DNA of 64,000 nucleotides from Frateuria defendens (GCF_001182895.1 NZ_LFQR01000005.1:1-64000); one strand, 5' to 3'; counted from the stretch's first letter, positions 35,333 through 48,292 are shown. The notes: generated from the sequence alone by a model not told the origin. A program made the numbers and translations.

Positions 35333-36031
35333 ATGATCGAGATCCTCCACCAGGACGACGCCCTGCTCGCGGTGAACAAGCCCGCCGGCGTGCCCGTGCA
35401 TCGCTCGAAGCTGGTCGGCCGCGCCGAGGCCTACCTGATCGACCTGCTGCGCGAGCAGGTGGGCGGCCCGCTCCACCTCGCCCACCGCCTCGACCAGCCC
35501 ACCAGCGGCGTGCTGCTGGTGGCGCGCGACGCCGCCATCGCCGGCGCGCTGGGCGAGCAGTTCATGGGGCGCGCAGTGAGCAAGCAGTACCTCGCGGTGG
35601 TGCGCGGCTGGCCGGAGCCGGCCGAGGGGCTGATCGACTACCCGCTGCCCGGCTCGCGCGAGACCGGCCCGCGGCGCGAGGCGCGCACGCGCTACCGCCG
35701 GCTCGCCACGGTGGAGGTGCCGATCCCGCTCGGCCGCTACCCGCAGCAGCGCTACGCGCTGATGCTGGCCGAGCCGGAGACCGGCCGCTTCCGGCAGATC
35801 CGCAAGCACTTCGCGCACATCCACCATCCCATCGTGGGCGACAGCCAGCACGGCCGCGGCGACCACAACCGGCTGTACAAGCAGCACTTCGGCTGCCACC
35901 GCATGCTGCTGCACGCCTGGCGGCTGAACCTGCGCCATCCGGTGAGCGGCGCACCGCTGCACCTGGAGGCGCCGCTGGACGCGCCCTTCCGCGCGCTGCT
36001 CGAACGCTTCGGCTGGGCGCTGCCGGACTGA
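35333..36031 (+). CDS. truC: tRNA pseudouridine(65) synthase TruC
   Basis: RluA-family enzyme that isomerises U65 in tRNA. 232 residues. The catalytic aspartate D54 sits in HRLDQPTSGVLL. The N-terminal LLAVNKPAGVPVHRS and C-terminal GRFRQIRKHFAHIHHPI plus GDSQHGRGDHN match TruC rather than RluA/RluC, and there is no S4 domain. No clear ribosome site precedes the ATG. It stands alone between two repeat-bearing gaps. Confidence 0.9.
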   Translation: MIEILHQDDALLAVNKPAGVPVHRSKLVGRAEAYLIDLLREQVGGPLHLAHRLDQPTSGVLLVARDAAIAGALGEQFMGRAVSKQYLAVVRGWPEPAEGLIDYPLPGSRETGPRREARTRYRRLATVEVPIPLGRYPQQRYALMLAEPETGRFRQIRKHFAHIHHPIVGDSQHGRGDHNRLYKQHFGCHRMLLHAWRLNLRHPVSGAPLHLEAPLDAPFRALLERFGWALPD

Positions 36032-36110
36032 GTGCGCCACGAGGCGCCCATCGACCTCGCGCGCCCGGACGCGGCGAGGCGGTGCGCGCGCCGCCTTGCG
36101 ACCGCGCGCA

Positions 36111-36140
36111 CCGGATACCAGCCTGCGCCGGCATAGCGGG
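36111..36140. repeat. REP-like element (CCGGATACCAGCCTGCGCCGG...)
   Basis: A short GC-rich imperfect palindrome that on the minus strand reads as the MPAQAGIR-type artefact peptide often mis-annotated in related genomes, a signature of a dispersed REP. The rest of the 219-bp truC-arfB gap shows only the arfB -10 box. Confidence 0.5.
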
Positions 36141-36238
36141 CAGGGATGCGATGCTTTCCTGGCACGACGTCCAAGCCCGGACCCGCGCCGCTTCCGGCAC
36201 TGCGCTGCCCTGCAACGACGCGGACCGCTCCGGCCCGC

Positions 36239-36244
36239 TAAAAT
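36239..36244 (+). promoter_or_regulatory. -10 box giving a leaderless arfB transcript
   Basis: TAAAAT ends 6 nt before the arfB ATG at 36251, and no ribosome site is seen. Confidence 0.5.
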
Positions 36245-36250
36245 CCCCGG

Positions 36251-36673
36251 ATGCTCACCGTCAGCCGCACCATCGTCCTGCCCGAGTCCGAGCTGACCGA
36301 GCGCTTCCTGCGCGCCGACGGTCCCGGCGGCCAGCACGTCAATCGCACCGAAAGCGCGGTCGAACTGCGCTTCGACGTGGCGCATTCGCCCTCGCTGCCC
36401 GAGGCGGTGCGCGAGCGGCTGCTCGCCCGCCGCGACCGCCGCCTCACCGACGAGGGCGTGCTGGTGATCCAGGCCCGCCGCTTCCGCGACCAGGGCCGCA
36501 ACCGCGAGGATGCGCGCGAGCGCCTGGTGGAGATCATCCGCGGCGCCCTGGCGGCGCCGAAGCCGCGCCTCGCCACCAAGCCCACCCGCGCCTCCAAGGA
36601 ACGCCGCCTGGCCGGCAAGCAGAAGCGCGGCCAACTCAAGCAGGGGCGTTCGCGCCACTGGAGCCACGAATGA
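36251..36673 (+). CDS. arfB: Alternative ribosome-rescue factor ArfB (peptidyl-tRNA hydrolase)
   Basis: Releases peptides from ribosomes stalled without a stop codon. 140 residues. The release-factor GGQ motif is at 26-28 (DGPGGQHVN). The C-terminal tail is a basic Lys/Arg/Gln helix (SKERRLAGKQKRGQLKQGR) that inserts into the empty mRNA channel. Start at 36251 appears leaderless. Its TGA overlaps the ATG of the acyltransferase gene. Confidence 0.95.
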   Translation: MLTVSRTIVLPESELTERFLRADGPGGQHVNRTESAVELRFDVAHSPSLPEAVRERLLARRDRRLTDEGVLVIQARRFRDQGRNREDARERLVEIIRGALAAPKPRLATKPTRASKERRLAGKQKRGQLKQGRSRHWSHE

Positions 36674-37263
36674 GCCAACTGTTCCTGCCGGCCACGCCGC
36701 CGCGGGCCCCGCGACGCGGCAGCCGACTCGGCGCGCGCCTCGCGCGCGGCCTGCTGCGCCTGGCCGGCTGGCGGCTGCTCGGCACACTGCCCGACGAGCC
36801 CAAGCTGGTGGTGATCGGCGCGCCGCATTCCTCCTACTGGGACGGCGTGTGGGGGCTGCTGTTCAAGGTGGCGCTGGGCCTGGACATCAACATCATGATC
36901 AAGCGCGAGGTGCTGGACGGGCCGCTGGGCCTGATCCTCAAGCCCATCGGCATGATCCCGATCGACCGCAAGGCGCCGATCAACGTGGTCGGCCAGATGG
37001 TGCAGCGCTTCGACGGCCACTCGGCAATGTGGCTGGGCATCACGCCGGAAGGCACGCGCAAGCGCGTAACGCAGTGGAAGACCGGCTTCCTGCGCATCGC
37101 GCAGGCGGCCGCCGTGCCGATCCTGCCGGTGTTCATCGACTACCCCAGCAAGACCTTCACCCTCGGCCCGCTGCAGCACGTCGGCGACGATCCGGACAGC
37201 GACCTCGAACGCATCCGCGCGCTGTTCGCACCCTACCGCGGCAAGCACCGCGGCGTGGATTGA
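36670..37263 (+). CDS. 1-acyl-sn-glycerol-3-phosphate acyltransferase-family protein
   Basis: PlsC-type acyltransferase acting on phospholipid or other lysolipid at the inner membrane. 197 residues, a short version of the family. The catalytic HX4D motif is HSSYWD (about 53-58), followed by GMIPIDRKAP and the PEGTRKR phosphate-binding motif. The ATG at 36670 overlaps the arfB stop (ATGA). The HSSYWDG and PIDR variants occur in a subgroup whose exact substrate is uncertain. Confidence 0.88.
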   Translation: MSQLFLPATPPRAPRRGSRLGARLARGLLRLAGWRLLGTLPDEPKLVVIGAPHSSYWDGVWGLLFKVALGLDINIMIKREVLDGPLGLILKPIGMIPIDRKAPINVVGQMVQRFDGHSAMWLGITPEGTRKRVTQWKTGFLRIAQAAAVPILPVFIDYPSKTFTLGPLQHVGDDPDSDLERIRALFAPYRGKHRGVD

Positions 37264-37278
37264 TCCCGGCGTTCACCC

Positions 37279-37911
37279 ATGTTCGGCATCCAGCACTACG
37301 GCGCCTTCCTGCTCGCCTGCGCGGCGCTCAACCTCACACCCGGTCTCGACACCTTCTACATCCTCGCCCGCAGCGGCCGCGAGGGCCGCGGCGTGGGCGT
37401 GGGCGCAGCGCTGGGCATCTGCAGCGGCTGCCTCGTGCACACGCTGGCCGCCGCGCTCGGCGTCTCGGCGCTGCTGGCCGCCTCGGCCACCGCCTTCGCC
37501 GTGCTCAAGTACCTGGGCGCCGCCTACCTGATCTGGATCGGCCTGCGCATGCTCTTCGCGTGCGGCGACGGCGGGCGCGCCGACACCGCCACGCGCGGCC
37601 AGGGCTTCGCCGCCGCCTTCCGCCAGGGCCTGCTCACCAATGCGCTGAACCCGAAGGTGGCGCTGTTCTATCTCGCCTTCCTGCCGCAGTTCATCGCGCC
37701 GGCCGCGGCACATCCGCAGCTCGGCCTGCTGCTGCTCGGGCTGAGCTTCATCGGCACCGGCCTGGCGTGGGCGATGGTGCTGGCCCTGCTCGGCGGACAC
37801 ATCCACCGCCTGCTGGCCGCGCGCCCGCGCCTGGGGGCCTGGATGGATCGCGGCTGCGGCGCGGTGCTGCTCGGCTTCGGCGTGCGGCTGGGCTTGCAGC
37901 GTCCGGCCTGA
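37279..37911 (+). CDS. LysE/RhtB-family amino-acid exporter
   Basis: Inner-membrane exporter of 210 residues with about six transmembrane helices. The N-terminal LNLTPGLDTFYILARSGREGRGVGVGAA is the family signature, followed by YLGAAYLIWIGLRML and FRQGLLTNALNPKVALFYLAFLPQF, the last being the most conserved stretch. It starts 15 bp after the acyltransferase gene. The substrate may be threonine, homoserine lactone or another amino acid. Confidence 0.92.
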   Translation: MFGIQHYGAFLLACAALNLTPGLDTFYILARSGREGRGVGVGAALGICSGCLVHTLAAALGVSALLAASATAFAVLKYLGAAYLIWIGLRMLFACGDGGRADTATRGQGFAAAFRQGLLTNALNPKVALFYLAFLPQFIAPAAAHPQLGLLLLGLSFIGTGLAWAMVLALLGGHIHRLLAARPRLGAWMDRGCGAVLLGFGVRLGLQRPA

Positions 37912-38039
37912 GCCGCACTCGCCGCGCGCGGCGAACCCCGTCCTGCCGCGCTCAGCCCTCGGTGCCGTCGAGCCCCGTCGGCCCGCCGACCGCCTGGCCG
38001 TAATTACGCCGGAGGTATTTGCCCGCGTCTAGCCACTAC

Positions 38040-39068
38040 TCAGCGCTCGGAGTGCCCGGTCTCGTCGTAATCGCGGTAGGTCAGCAGGCCCGGCTGCACC
38101 AGGTCGACGAAGGCCTTGGCCTCGCGGCTCAGCACCTTGCCCTTGCGCATCACCACGCCGTAGCTGCGCTGGGGGAAGTAGGCGCGCATGTTGCGCACCG
38201 CGAGCCGCCCGCGGTCGGCCTCGGTGATGCAGATGCTGGTGACGATGGAGACGCCCAAGCCCATCGCCACGTACTCCTTGATCACCTCCCAGCCGCCCAC
38301 CTCGATCGCCACCTTGTAGGGCACCTGCTGGCGCTGGAACACCAGGTCCACCAGGCGGTAGGTGGACAGGCGCTGCGGCGGCAGGATCAGGCCGTAGGGC
38401 GAGAGATCCTCCAGCGTCACCGTCTCCTTGCGCGCCAGCGGGTGGTCCGGCGGCATGATCAGCAGCGGGTCGTAGTGGTAGACCGGCGCCCAGGCGATGT
38501 CGTTGGGCACGTCCAGCATCGAGCCCACGGCGAAATCCGCCTCGTCCGCGCGCAGCATCGCCAGGCCGTCCTTGCCGGTGACATTGGCCAGCTGCAATTG
38601 CACGGCCGGGAAGCGCTCGCGGTAGCGGCGCACCAGCGCCGGCAGCAGGTACTGGATGGTGGAGGCGCCGGCGGCGATGGTCAGGCGGCCGGCGCTCAGC
38701 CCCTTCACCCGGGTCTGGAAATCGTGGTCCAGGCTCTCCCAGCCCTCCACCAGCGGCCGCGCCAGCTCGTATAGCGCCTCGCCGGCGTCGGTGAGGTTGA
38801 TGCGCCGGCCGCGGCGCTCCATCAGGTTCGCCCCCAGCTCGCGCTCCAGCGCCTGGATCTGCAGGCTGACGGTAGGCTGGGACAGGAACAGCGCCTCGGC
38901 GGCCCGGCTCAGCGTGCCCAGCTTCACGGTGCTGACGAACGCACGCAACTGTTTGAAACGGTTGCCCTTGTAGTAATACCGGGCGATGTCGCCCGTCGCT
39001 TCCCGCCGGGCCGTCGCCGGCCGGCGTGGCTTGCGGGTCCGCTTGGAGGGCTTGTCCGCCGAATTCAT
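38040..39068 (-). CDS. CysB-like LysR regulator of the glyoxylate shunt
   Basis: 342 residues. A basic N-terminal extension (about 1-35) precedes the helix-turn-helix (FKQLRAFVSTVKLGTLSRAA, then SQPTVSLQIQALERELGA) and a CysB-type effector domain containing GVSIVTSICIT. It is divergent from aceB with 123 bp between them. The AT-rich gap carries a strong dyad, so this protein very likely controls aceBA. The inducer is not evident. Confidence 0.9.
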   Translation of the reverse strand: MNSADKPSKRTRKPRRPATARREATGDIARYYYKGNRFKQLRAFVSTVKLGTLSRAAEALFLSQPTVSLQIQALERELGANLMERRGRRINLTDAGEALYELARPLVEGWESLDHDFQTRVKGLSAGRLTIAAGASTIQYLLPALVRRYRERFPAVQLQLANVTGKDGLAMLRADEADFAVGSMLDVPNDIAWAPVYHYDPLLIMPPDHPLARKETVTLEDLSPYGLILPPQRLSTYRLVDLVFQRQQVPYKVAIEVGGWEVIKEYVAMGLGVSIVTSICITEADRGRLAVRNMRAYFPQRSYGVVMRKGKVLSREAKAFVDLVQPGLLTYRDYDETGHSER

Positions 39069-39097
39069 CGTCTCATCTCAATGCGTTAGGCATTGTA

Positions 39098-39116
39098 TTG
39101 ATATACCAAATATCAA
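39098..39116. promoter_or_regulatory. LysR operator in the aceB control region
   Basis: TTGATA-N7-TATCAA is a perfect interrupted palindrome. A second TTGA...TCAA pair lies at about 39119-39139 next to a possible aceB promoter (TTGTCA, 18 bp, TAGCTT). The whole gap is markedly AT-rich. Confidence 0.6.
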
Positions 39117-39191
39117 GGATTGAAATATTTACTTTGTCAAACACTGCCTTCGAGGCCTAGCTTTTATCCCACGACACAGGAGAGATCGACC

Positions 39192-40823
<1,632 letters not shown>

Positions 40824-40862
40824 CGGACCGCACGTTTCCCGCCTTCGACCGGAGAAGCCCCC

Positions 40863-42164
<1,302 letters not shown>

Positions 42165-42246
42165 GATCGCCCAAAGCCCGCGACTTGCTCCCTCCCCTGC
42201 GTGGAGGGGAGGAGTCAGGCAGATCCTTCTTCGCCAAGGCACGAAC

Positions 42247-42274
42247 GACGAGGCCGCCCGGAGGCGGCCTCGTC
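42247..42274. terminator. Bidirectional hairpin between aceA and the antiporter gene
   Basis: GACGAGGCCGCC-CGGA-GGCGGCCTCGTC is a perfect 12-bp stem with a 4-nt loop placed between two convergent genes. A second hairpin (CTCCCTCCCC...GGGGAGGAG) is at 42188-42214. T-runs are absent. Confidence 0.6.
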
Positions 42275-42282
42275 GCGTTGCA

Positions 42283-44082
42283 TCAGGCGGCGGCTTGCGA
42301 CTCGTCCGGCGGCACCAGCGCGATCACCGTCCAGCCCGGGCGCGGGTCCAGCGGGTGGCGCGCGGTGGCGATGCGCAGCCCGCCCTTCTCGTCCACGCCG
42401 AACAGCGGCACCGTGTCCGAGCCGTACTGCTCGATGAAGTGCGGCCAGTCGAAGGTGGCGCTGAGCCGGGTGGACTTGATCCGCCACCCTTGCGACAACA
42501 GCCCGGCGAAACGCGCGTGGGTCATGTCCTCGGCGAACAGCGGCGGCGCCAGCAGGCTGCCCGGCAGTGCGGCGCGGCCGTTGCTCTGCTCCGGCGGCAG
42601 GTTGCGCAGGCGGTAGACCTTCTCGCGGCCGAACTCCTGGCGGTAATGCACGCAGGCCAGCGAATTGCGCTCGCGGTGGGTGGACATCGCCAGCAGCCGG
42701 CCGACGCCGGTGAGGTCGAGATGGCGCTCGGCATGCGAGGAGGCCGGGTTGCCGTAGAAGGTGCGCAGGCCGTCCATGCGCGCGAGGCGGATGCCTTCCC
42801 ACTCGTCGTCCGCCACCACCACGGTGAAGCCGACCTCGTGCAGCGCCTGGGCGATCGCCCGCGCCACCTCGTCGGAGCCGAACACCAGCACGCCGCGCGG
42901 CTCGGGCTCGGCCACCTTGAGCCATTTCGCCAGCGGCCGCGCGGTGGCGCTCTGCAGCACCACGGTGCCGATGATCAGGATGAACACCAACGGCACCAGC
43001 GCGTTGGCGCCCGCCACGTGCAGCGTCTCCAGCCGCAACGCGAACAGCGCCGAGACCGAGGCCGCCACGATGCCGCGCGGCGCCACCCAGGCGATCAGCG
43101 CGCGCTCGCGCCAAGCCAGCCCGCTGCCGATGCTGGCGATCAGCACGGTGAGCGGCCGGATCAGCACCTGCGACGCCAGGAAGATGGCGATGCCCGCCCA
43201 CAGCATGCCGTCCGGCAGCGGCCAGTGCAGCCGCGCCGCCAGCAGGATGAACAGGCTCGACACCAGCAAGGTGGTGAGGTTTTCCTTGAAGTCGAGGATG
43301 TCGTCCACGTGCACGCCGCGCATGTTGCCCAGCGCGATGCCCATGATGGTCACCGCCAGCAGGCCCGACTCGTGGGTGATGGTGTTGGAGAGGCTGAAGG
43401 CGAGCAGCACCATCGCCAGCACGCCGTAGTTCTGCAGGTATTCGGGAATGCGCTGGCGCCGCAGCATGAAGCCCAGCATCAACGCGAACAGCGCGCCCAC
43501 CGCGGTGCCGCAGGCGACGGTGGCGAGGAACACGCCGATGGTGCGGCCCTCCTGGTGCGAGACGATGGCCTCGTACACCAGCACGGCGAACAGCGCGCCG
43601 ATCGGGTCGATCACGATGCCTTCCCAGCGCAGCGTGTTGGCGATGCGCGCGTTCGGGCGCAGCGTGCGCAGCATCGGCGCGATCACGGTGGGGCCGGTGA
43701 CGCAGGTGAGCGCGCCGAACAAGAGCGCCACCTCCCACGACACGCCGGCGACCAGCCGCGCCGCCAGCGCCAGCAGCAGCAAGGCCGCGATGGCGCCGTA
43801 GCTGACCAGGCCGCGCACCGCCTTGCCGATCTCCGGCAATTCGTGGAAACGCAGGCTCAGGCTGCCCTCGAACAGGATCACCGCGACCGCCAGCGACACG
43901 GTGGGGAAGAGCAGCGGGCCGAGCAGCTTGTCCGGTTCGAGCACGCCACTGACCGGCCCGAGCAGGATGCCGGCGAGCAGCAGGAAGAGGATCGCGGGGA
44001 GCTTCACCCGCCAGGCCAGCCATTGGGCCAGAAAGCCGATGCCCAGCATGCCTGCCAGCATCAGGCCGAGTTCGAGGGTCAT
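42283..44082 (-). CDS. Cation:proton antiporter (CPA family) with C-terminal nucleotide-binding domain
   Basis: Inner-membrane Na+ or K+/H+ antiporter. 599 residues. The Na_H_Exchanger domain covers about 1-400 with some 12 helices, including the unwound-helix region TCVTGPTVIAPML and the conserved acidic GIVIDPIGALFAVLVYE. A TrkA-N-like domain follows at about 410-520 (VLVFGSDEVARAIAQALHEV), and the tail could be a second regulatory lobe. The likely task is pH or potassium homeostasis. The promoter region contains the hairpin/G-rich element at 44182-44223. Confidence 0.9.
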   Translation of the reverse strand: MTLELGLMLAGMLGIGFLAQWLAWRVKLPAILFLLLAGILLGPVSGVLEPDKLLGPLLFPTVSLAVAVILFEGSLSLRFHELPEIGKAVRGLVSYGAIAALLLLALAARLVAGVSWEVALLFGALTCVTGPTVIAPMLRTLRPNARIANTLRWEGIVIDPIGALFAVLVYEAIVSHQEGRTIGVFLATVACGTAVGALFALMLGFMLRRQRIPEYLQNYGVLAMVLLAFSLSNTITHESGLLAVTIMGIALGNMRGVHVDDILDFKENLTTLLVSSLFILLAARLHWPLPDGMLWAGIAIFLASQVLIRPLTVLIASIGSGLAWRERALIAWVAPRGIVAASVSALFALRLETLHVAGANALVPLVFILIIGTVVLQSATARPLAKWLKVAEPEPRGVLVFGSDEVARAIAQALHEVGFTVVVADDEWEGIRLARMDGLRTFYGNPASSHAERHLDLTGVGRLLAMSTHRERNSLACVHYRQEFGREKVYRLRNLPPEQSNGRAALPGSLLAPPLFAEDMTHARFAGLLSQGWRIKSTRLSATFDWPHFIEQYGSDTVPLFGVDEKGGLRIATARHPLDPRPGWTVIALVPPDESQAAA

Positions 44083-44181
44083 GCGTCGTCCTTCGGTCTT
44101 GCGCGCGCTCTATCGGAGCATGGCCCATCCATCGCGTCCAGCGATGACGTGTCGCAACAGGGGGAGGAAGGAAGAGGCCGA

Positions 44182-44223
44182 CCTCGGTATCGGGCGGGAG
44201 GGGGAGGGGGACCGATACCGAGG
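44182..44223. other. Hairpin whose loop is a G-quadruplex motif
   Basis: Perfect 12-bp arms CCTCGGTATCGG (44182-44193) and CCGATACCGAGG (44212-44223) enclose GGG-C-GGG-A-GGGGG-A-GGGGG (44192-44210), a canonical four-run motif with 1-nt loops on the plus strand. It lies 100-140 bp upstream of the antiporter start and downstream of comM. The rest of the 241-bp gap shows nothing else. Confidence 0.7.
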
Positions 44224-44323
44224 CGGCGGGGGGACCAGTCATTAGAGAACCAGTCGGTGCAGATATTAGCCACCAGGGAGGGAATGTCAATACCCGTCAG
44301 TTCAAAAATTAGGTACCCGGCCT

Positions 44324-45823
44324 TCAGAGCCGCCGGTATTGCAGCGCCTCGGCCAGGTGCGAGCGGTCCAGCAGCGCGGCGCCGCCGTCCAGGTCGGCGA
44401 TCGAGCGCGCCACCCGCAGCACGCGGTGGTAGGCGCGGGCGGACAGGCCCAGCCGTTCCAGTGCGCCTTCGAACCAGCGCCGCTCCGCCGGCCCCAGGGC
44501 GCAGTCGCGCTCCAGCTCGCGCACGCTGATCTCCGCGTTCGGGCGCCCGGCGCGCATCAGTGCATGCTGGCGGGCCTTGACCACCCGGGCGCGCACGGTG
44601 GCCGAATCCTCGTCGTAGGCGCTGCGCGGCGCCGACAGCTCGGACAGGGCCACGCGCGGCACTTCCACGGACAGGTCGATGCGATCCAGCAGCGGCCCGG
44701 AGAGGCGCGCGCGATAGCGCTGGATCTGGTCCGGGGTACAGCGGCAACCGTGGCGGGCGTCGCCGGCATAGCCGCAGGGGCAGGGGTTCATCGCCGCCAC
44801 CAGCTGGAACTGCGCCGGGAAGGTGGATTGCCGCGCGGCCCGCGAGATCACGATGTGGCCGGACTCCAGCGGCTCGCGCAACACCTCCAGCACCTGCCGG
44901 CTGAACTCGGGGAACTCGTCCAGGAACAGCACGCCGTTGTGCGCCAGCGAGATCTCGCCCGGCCGTGGCTGCGAGCCGCCGCCCACCAGAGCCGCCGCCG
45001 AGGCGGTGTGGTGCGGCGCCCGGAACGGTCGCCGCCGCCACTGCGCCGGGTCGACCGGCTGCCCGGCCACCGACAGCACCGCGCAGGTCTCCAGGGCCTC
45101 CGATTCGCTGAGCGGCGGCAGGATGCCCGGCAGGCGCTCGGCCAGCATGGTCTTGCCGGTGCCCGGCGGCCCCACCATCAGGAGGTGATGCCCGCCGACC
45201 GCGGCGATCTCCAGTGCGCGGCGCGCCTGCAACTGGCCACGCACGTCGGCGAGGTCGGGCCCGGCCTCGTAATCGGGCTCCAGTTGCGCCTCGCCCGGCA
45301 GGGCCAGCTCCTGCGCGCCGCGCAGCCAACCGCAGACTTCGGCCAGGCTGTCGGCCACCAGCACGTCGGCATCGGCCACCAGCGCGGCCTCGCCGGCGTT
45401 GGCGCGTGGCACCACCATCCGCCGCCCGCGCGCCCGCGCACGCAGCAGCGCCGGCAGCACGCCGCTGACCCGCCGCAGGTCACCGGACAAAGCCAGCTCG
45501 CCGAGGAACTCGCAATCGTCCAGCCGCTCGCGCGGCACCTGCCCCGCGGCGGCGAGGATGCCGAGCGCGATGGCCAGGTCGAAGCGGCCGCCGTCCTTGG
45601 GCAGCTCGGCCGGCGCCAGGTTCACGGTGACCTTGCGGTTGGGGTATTCGAAGGCGGCGTTCTGGATCGCCACCCGCACGCGGTCGCGCGCCTCGCGCAC
45701 GGCCGCCTCGGGCAGGCCCACGATGTGGGTGCCGGGCAGGCCGCCGGACAGGTAGACCTCCACCATCACCTGGGGAGCCGCCACGCCTTCCTGGGCGCGA
45801 CTCAGGGTGACAGCCAGGCTCAT
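44324..45823 (-). CDS. comM: YifB/ComM-family AAA ATPase
   Basis: Hexameric helicase that promotes branch migration during integration of transformed DNA. 499 residues. An N-terminal ChlI/Lon-S5-like domain (1-170, with AIQNAAFEYPNRKVTVNLAPA) precedes an Mg-chelatase-type AAA domain with Walker A GPPGTGKT at 218-225, Walker B VLFLDEFPEF, and the four-cysteine stretch CPCGYAGDARHGCRC. A C-terminal lid domain follows. Its presence suggests competence for natural transformation, although the protein is widespread. Confidence 0.95.
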   Translation of the reverse strand: MSLAVTLSRAQEGVAAPQVMVEVYLSGGLPGTHIVGLPEAAVREARDRVRVAIQNAAFEYPNRKVTVNLAPAELPKDGGRFDLAIALGILAAAGQVPRERLDDCEFLGELALSGDLRRVSGVLPALLRARARGRRMVVPRANAGEAALVADADVLVADSLAEVCGWLRGAQELALPGEAQLEPDYEAGPDLADVRGQLQARRALEIAAVGGHHLLMVGPPGTGKTMLAERLPGILPPLSESEALETCAVLSVAGQPVDPAQWRRRPFRAPHHTASAAALVGGGSQPRPGEISLAHNGVLFLDEFPEFSRQVLEVLREPLESGHIVISRAARQSTFPAQFQLVAAMNPCPCGYAGDARHGCRCTPDQIQRYRARLSGPLLDRIDLSVEVPRVALSELSAPRSAYDEDSATVRARVVKARQHALMRAGRPNAEISVRELERDCALGPAERRWFEGALERLGLSARAYHRVLRVARSIADLDGGAALLDRSHLAEALQYRRL

Positions 45824-45906
45824 GCGTCCGACTGGATCGGACCGGCGACGGGGCCGCTGACATGCCTCGACATCGGAGCGACTCCATGACGCGGACGTAT
45901 AAATAA

Positions 45907-45952
45907 CCGCCCCCGATCGCTTCTCGGGGTGAGGGTGACGGATCGGGGGCGG
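45907..45952 (-). terminator. Intrinsic terminator of ubiK
   Basis: On the minus strand a perfect 12-bp stem (CCGCCCCCGATC/GATCGGGGGCGG) with a 22-nt loop is followed by TTATTTATA, 23-68 bp past the ubiK stop and before comM. Confidence 0.75.
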
Positions 45953-45974
45953 CTCCCGGGAGCTTGGTTCTCAG

Positions 45975-46229
45975 CTAGTGCCCGCGGGCCGCCTCGGCTT
46001 CGAGGTCGGCAATGCGACGTTCCAGCTCGTCGACCTTGGCGCGGGTGCGCGCCAGCAACTGGCTCTGGACGTCGAATTCCTCGCGGGTGACTAGCTCAAG
46101 GCGACGCAATCCTTGCGTCAGGACATCGTGGAAGTTGGCGCGCAGATCCTGCTGCGCCTGAGCCAATCCTGGCGGAACCAACGAGACAAGTCGTAGGGCG
46201 ATTTGGTCGATATCCTGCCTATCCATCAT
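45975..46229 (-). CDS. ubiK: Ubiquinone biosynthesis accessory factor UbiK
   Basis: Small BMFP-domain protein that binds UbiJ and membrane lipids to assemble the aerobic Ubi complex. 84 residues from the first of two adjacent ATGs at 46229; AGGTG is upstream. After a short N-terminal helix the C-terminal part is a clear coiled coil (LLARTRAKVDELERRIADLE). It is divergent from glnB and terminated before comM. Confidence 0.9.
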   Translation of the reverse strand: MMDRQDIDQIALRLVSLVPPGLAQAQQDLRANFHDVLTQGLRRLELVTREEFDVQSQLLARTRAKVDELERRIADLEAEAARGH

Positions 46230-46308
46230 GGATAGCACCTCGAACTCGTCGGAAAGAAGTCTAGGTAACGGGCTGTTGGGGCCGCCATCGGTATGCTCCG
46301 CCAAAGAA

Positions 46309-47299
<991 letters not shown>

Positions 47300-47372
47300 G
47301 GCGGACTCCGACGGAGAATGTCCCAAGCCTAACGTCCAAAGCCCGCCGGCGACGACTGACGGCCGGCCGCCG

Positions 47373-47398
47373 GCGCGCATGACGGCTGTCATGCGCGC
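47373..47398 (-). terminator. Hairpin downstream of gpmA
   Basis: Perfect 11-bp stem GCGCGCATGAC with a 4-nt loop, beginning 10 bp after the gpmA stop. It lacks a T-run. Confidence 0.5.
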
Positions 47399-47408
47399 GC
47401 GAAAGTTC

Positions 47409-48152
47409 TTACTTCGCCTTGCCCTGGTTGGCCACCGCGGCCATCTTGGCGGCGATCGCCTCGGCATCGCCCAGGTAGTAGTGGCGCAGCGGCTTGAGCT
47501 CCTCGTCGAACTCGTACACCAGCGGCACGCCGTTGGGGATGTTGAGCTCCACGATCTCCTCGTCGGAGATGCCATCGAGGTACTTCACCAGCGCGCGCAG
47601 CGAGTTGCCGTGCGCGGCCACCACCACGCGCTGGCCGCCGCGGATCGCCGGCGCCAGCACCTCGTGCCAGTACGGCAGCACGCGGGCCACGGTGTCCTTG
47701 AGGCACTCGGTGTCGGGGATCTGCGCGGGCTCGAGCGAGGCGTAGCGCGGGTCGTGCACCGACTCGTTGGCGGCGCGCTCCAGCGGGGGCGGCGGGATGT
47801 CGTAGCTGCGGCGCCAGATCTTGACCTGGTCCTCGCCATACTTGGCCGCCGTCTCGGCCTTGTTGAGGCCGGTGAGGCCGCCGTAGTGGCGCTCGTTGAG
47901 CCGCCAGTCGGTGACCACGGGAATCCACATCAGGTCCATCGCGTCCTGCACGCCCCACAGCGTGCGCACGGCGCGCTTGAGCACCGAGGTGTGCGCCACG
48001 TCGAAGGCGTAGCCGGCGTCCTTCAGCAACTGGCCCGCCTCGCGCGCCTCGGCCATGCCCTGCTCGGTGAGGTCGACGTCGGCCCAGCCGCTGAAGCGGT
48101 TGTCGAGGTTCCATTGGGACTGGCCGTGGCGGATCAGGACGAGCTTGTGCAT
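47409..48152 (-). CDS. gpmA: 2,3-bisphosphoglycerate-dependent phosphoglycerate mutase
   Basis: Interconverts 3- and 2-phosphoglycerate in glycolysis and gluconeogenesis, via a phosphohistidine. 247 residues from the ATG at 48152, where the family N-terminus [14 protein letters not shown] begins; the upstream extension of the frame has no similarity. RHG carries the phosphorylated histidine. Also visible: [27 protein letters not shown] and [13 protein letters not shown] with the second catalytic histidine. Confidence 0.97.
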   Translation of the reverse strand: MHKLVLIRHGQSQWNLDNRFSGWADVDLTEQGMAEAREAGQLLKDAGYAFDVAHTSVLKRAVRTLWGVQDAMDLMWIPVVTDWRLNERHYGGLTGLNKAETAAKYGEDQVKIWRRSYDIPPPPLERAANESVHDPRYASLEPAQIPDTECLKDTVARVLPYWHEVLAPAIRGGQRVVVAAHGNSLRALVKYLDGISDEEIVELNIPNGVPLVYEFDEELKPLRHYYLGDAEAIAAKMAAVANQGKAK

Positions 48153-48292
48153 GGCATCGGGGTCGCAGGCGGGGAAGCCGAAGATGGTGCAGCGCACTGT
48201 CCAGGCCGTCAATCGCCGCCCCTGCCGAAGGTCACGCTAAACCCGCCGCGGAACGGGCGCATCCTAGCCGCACCTTTCTGCGGAGAACGCCC

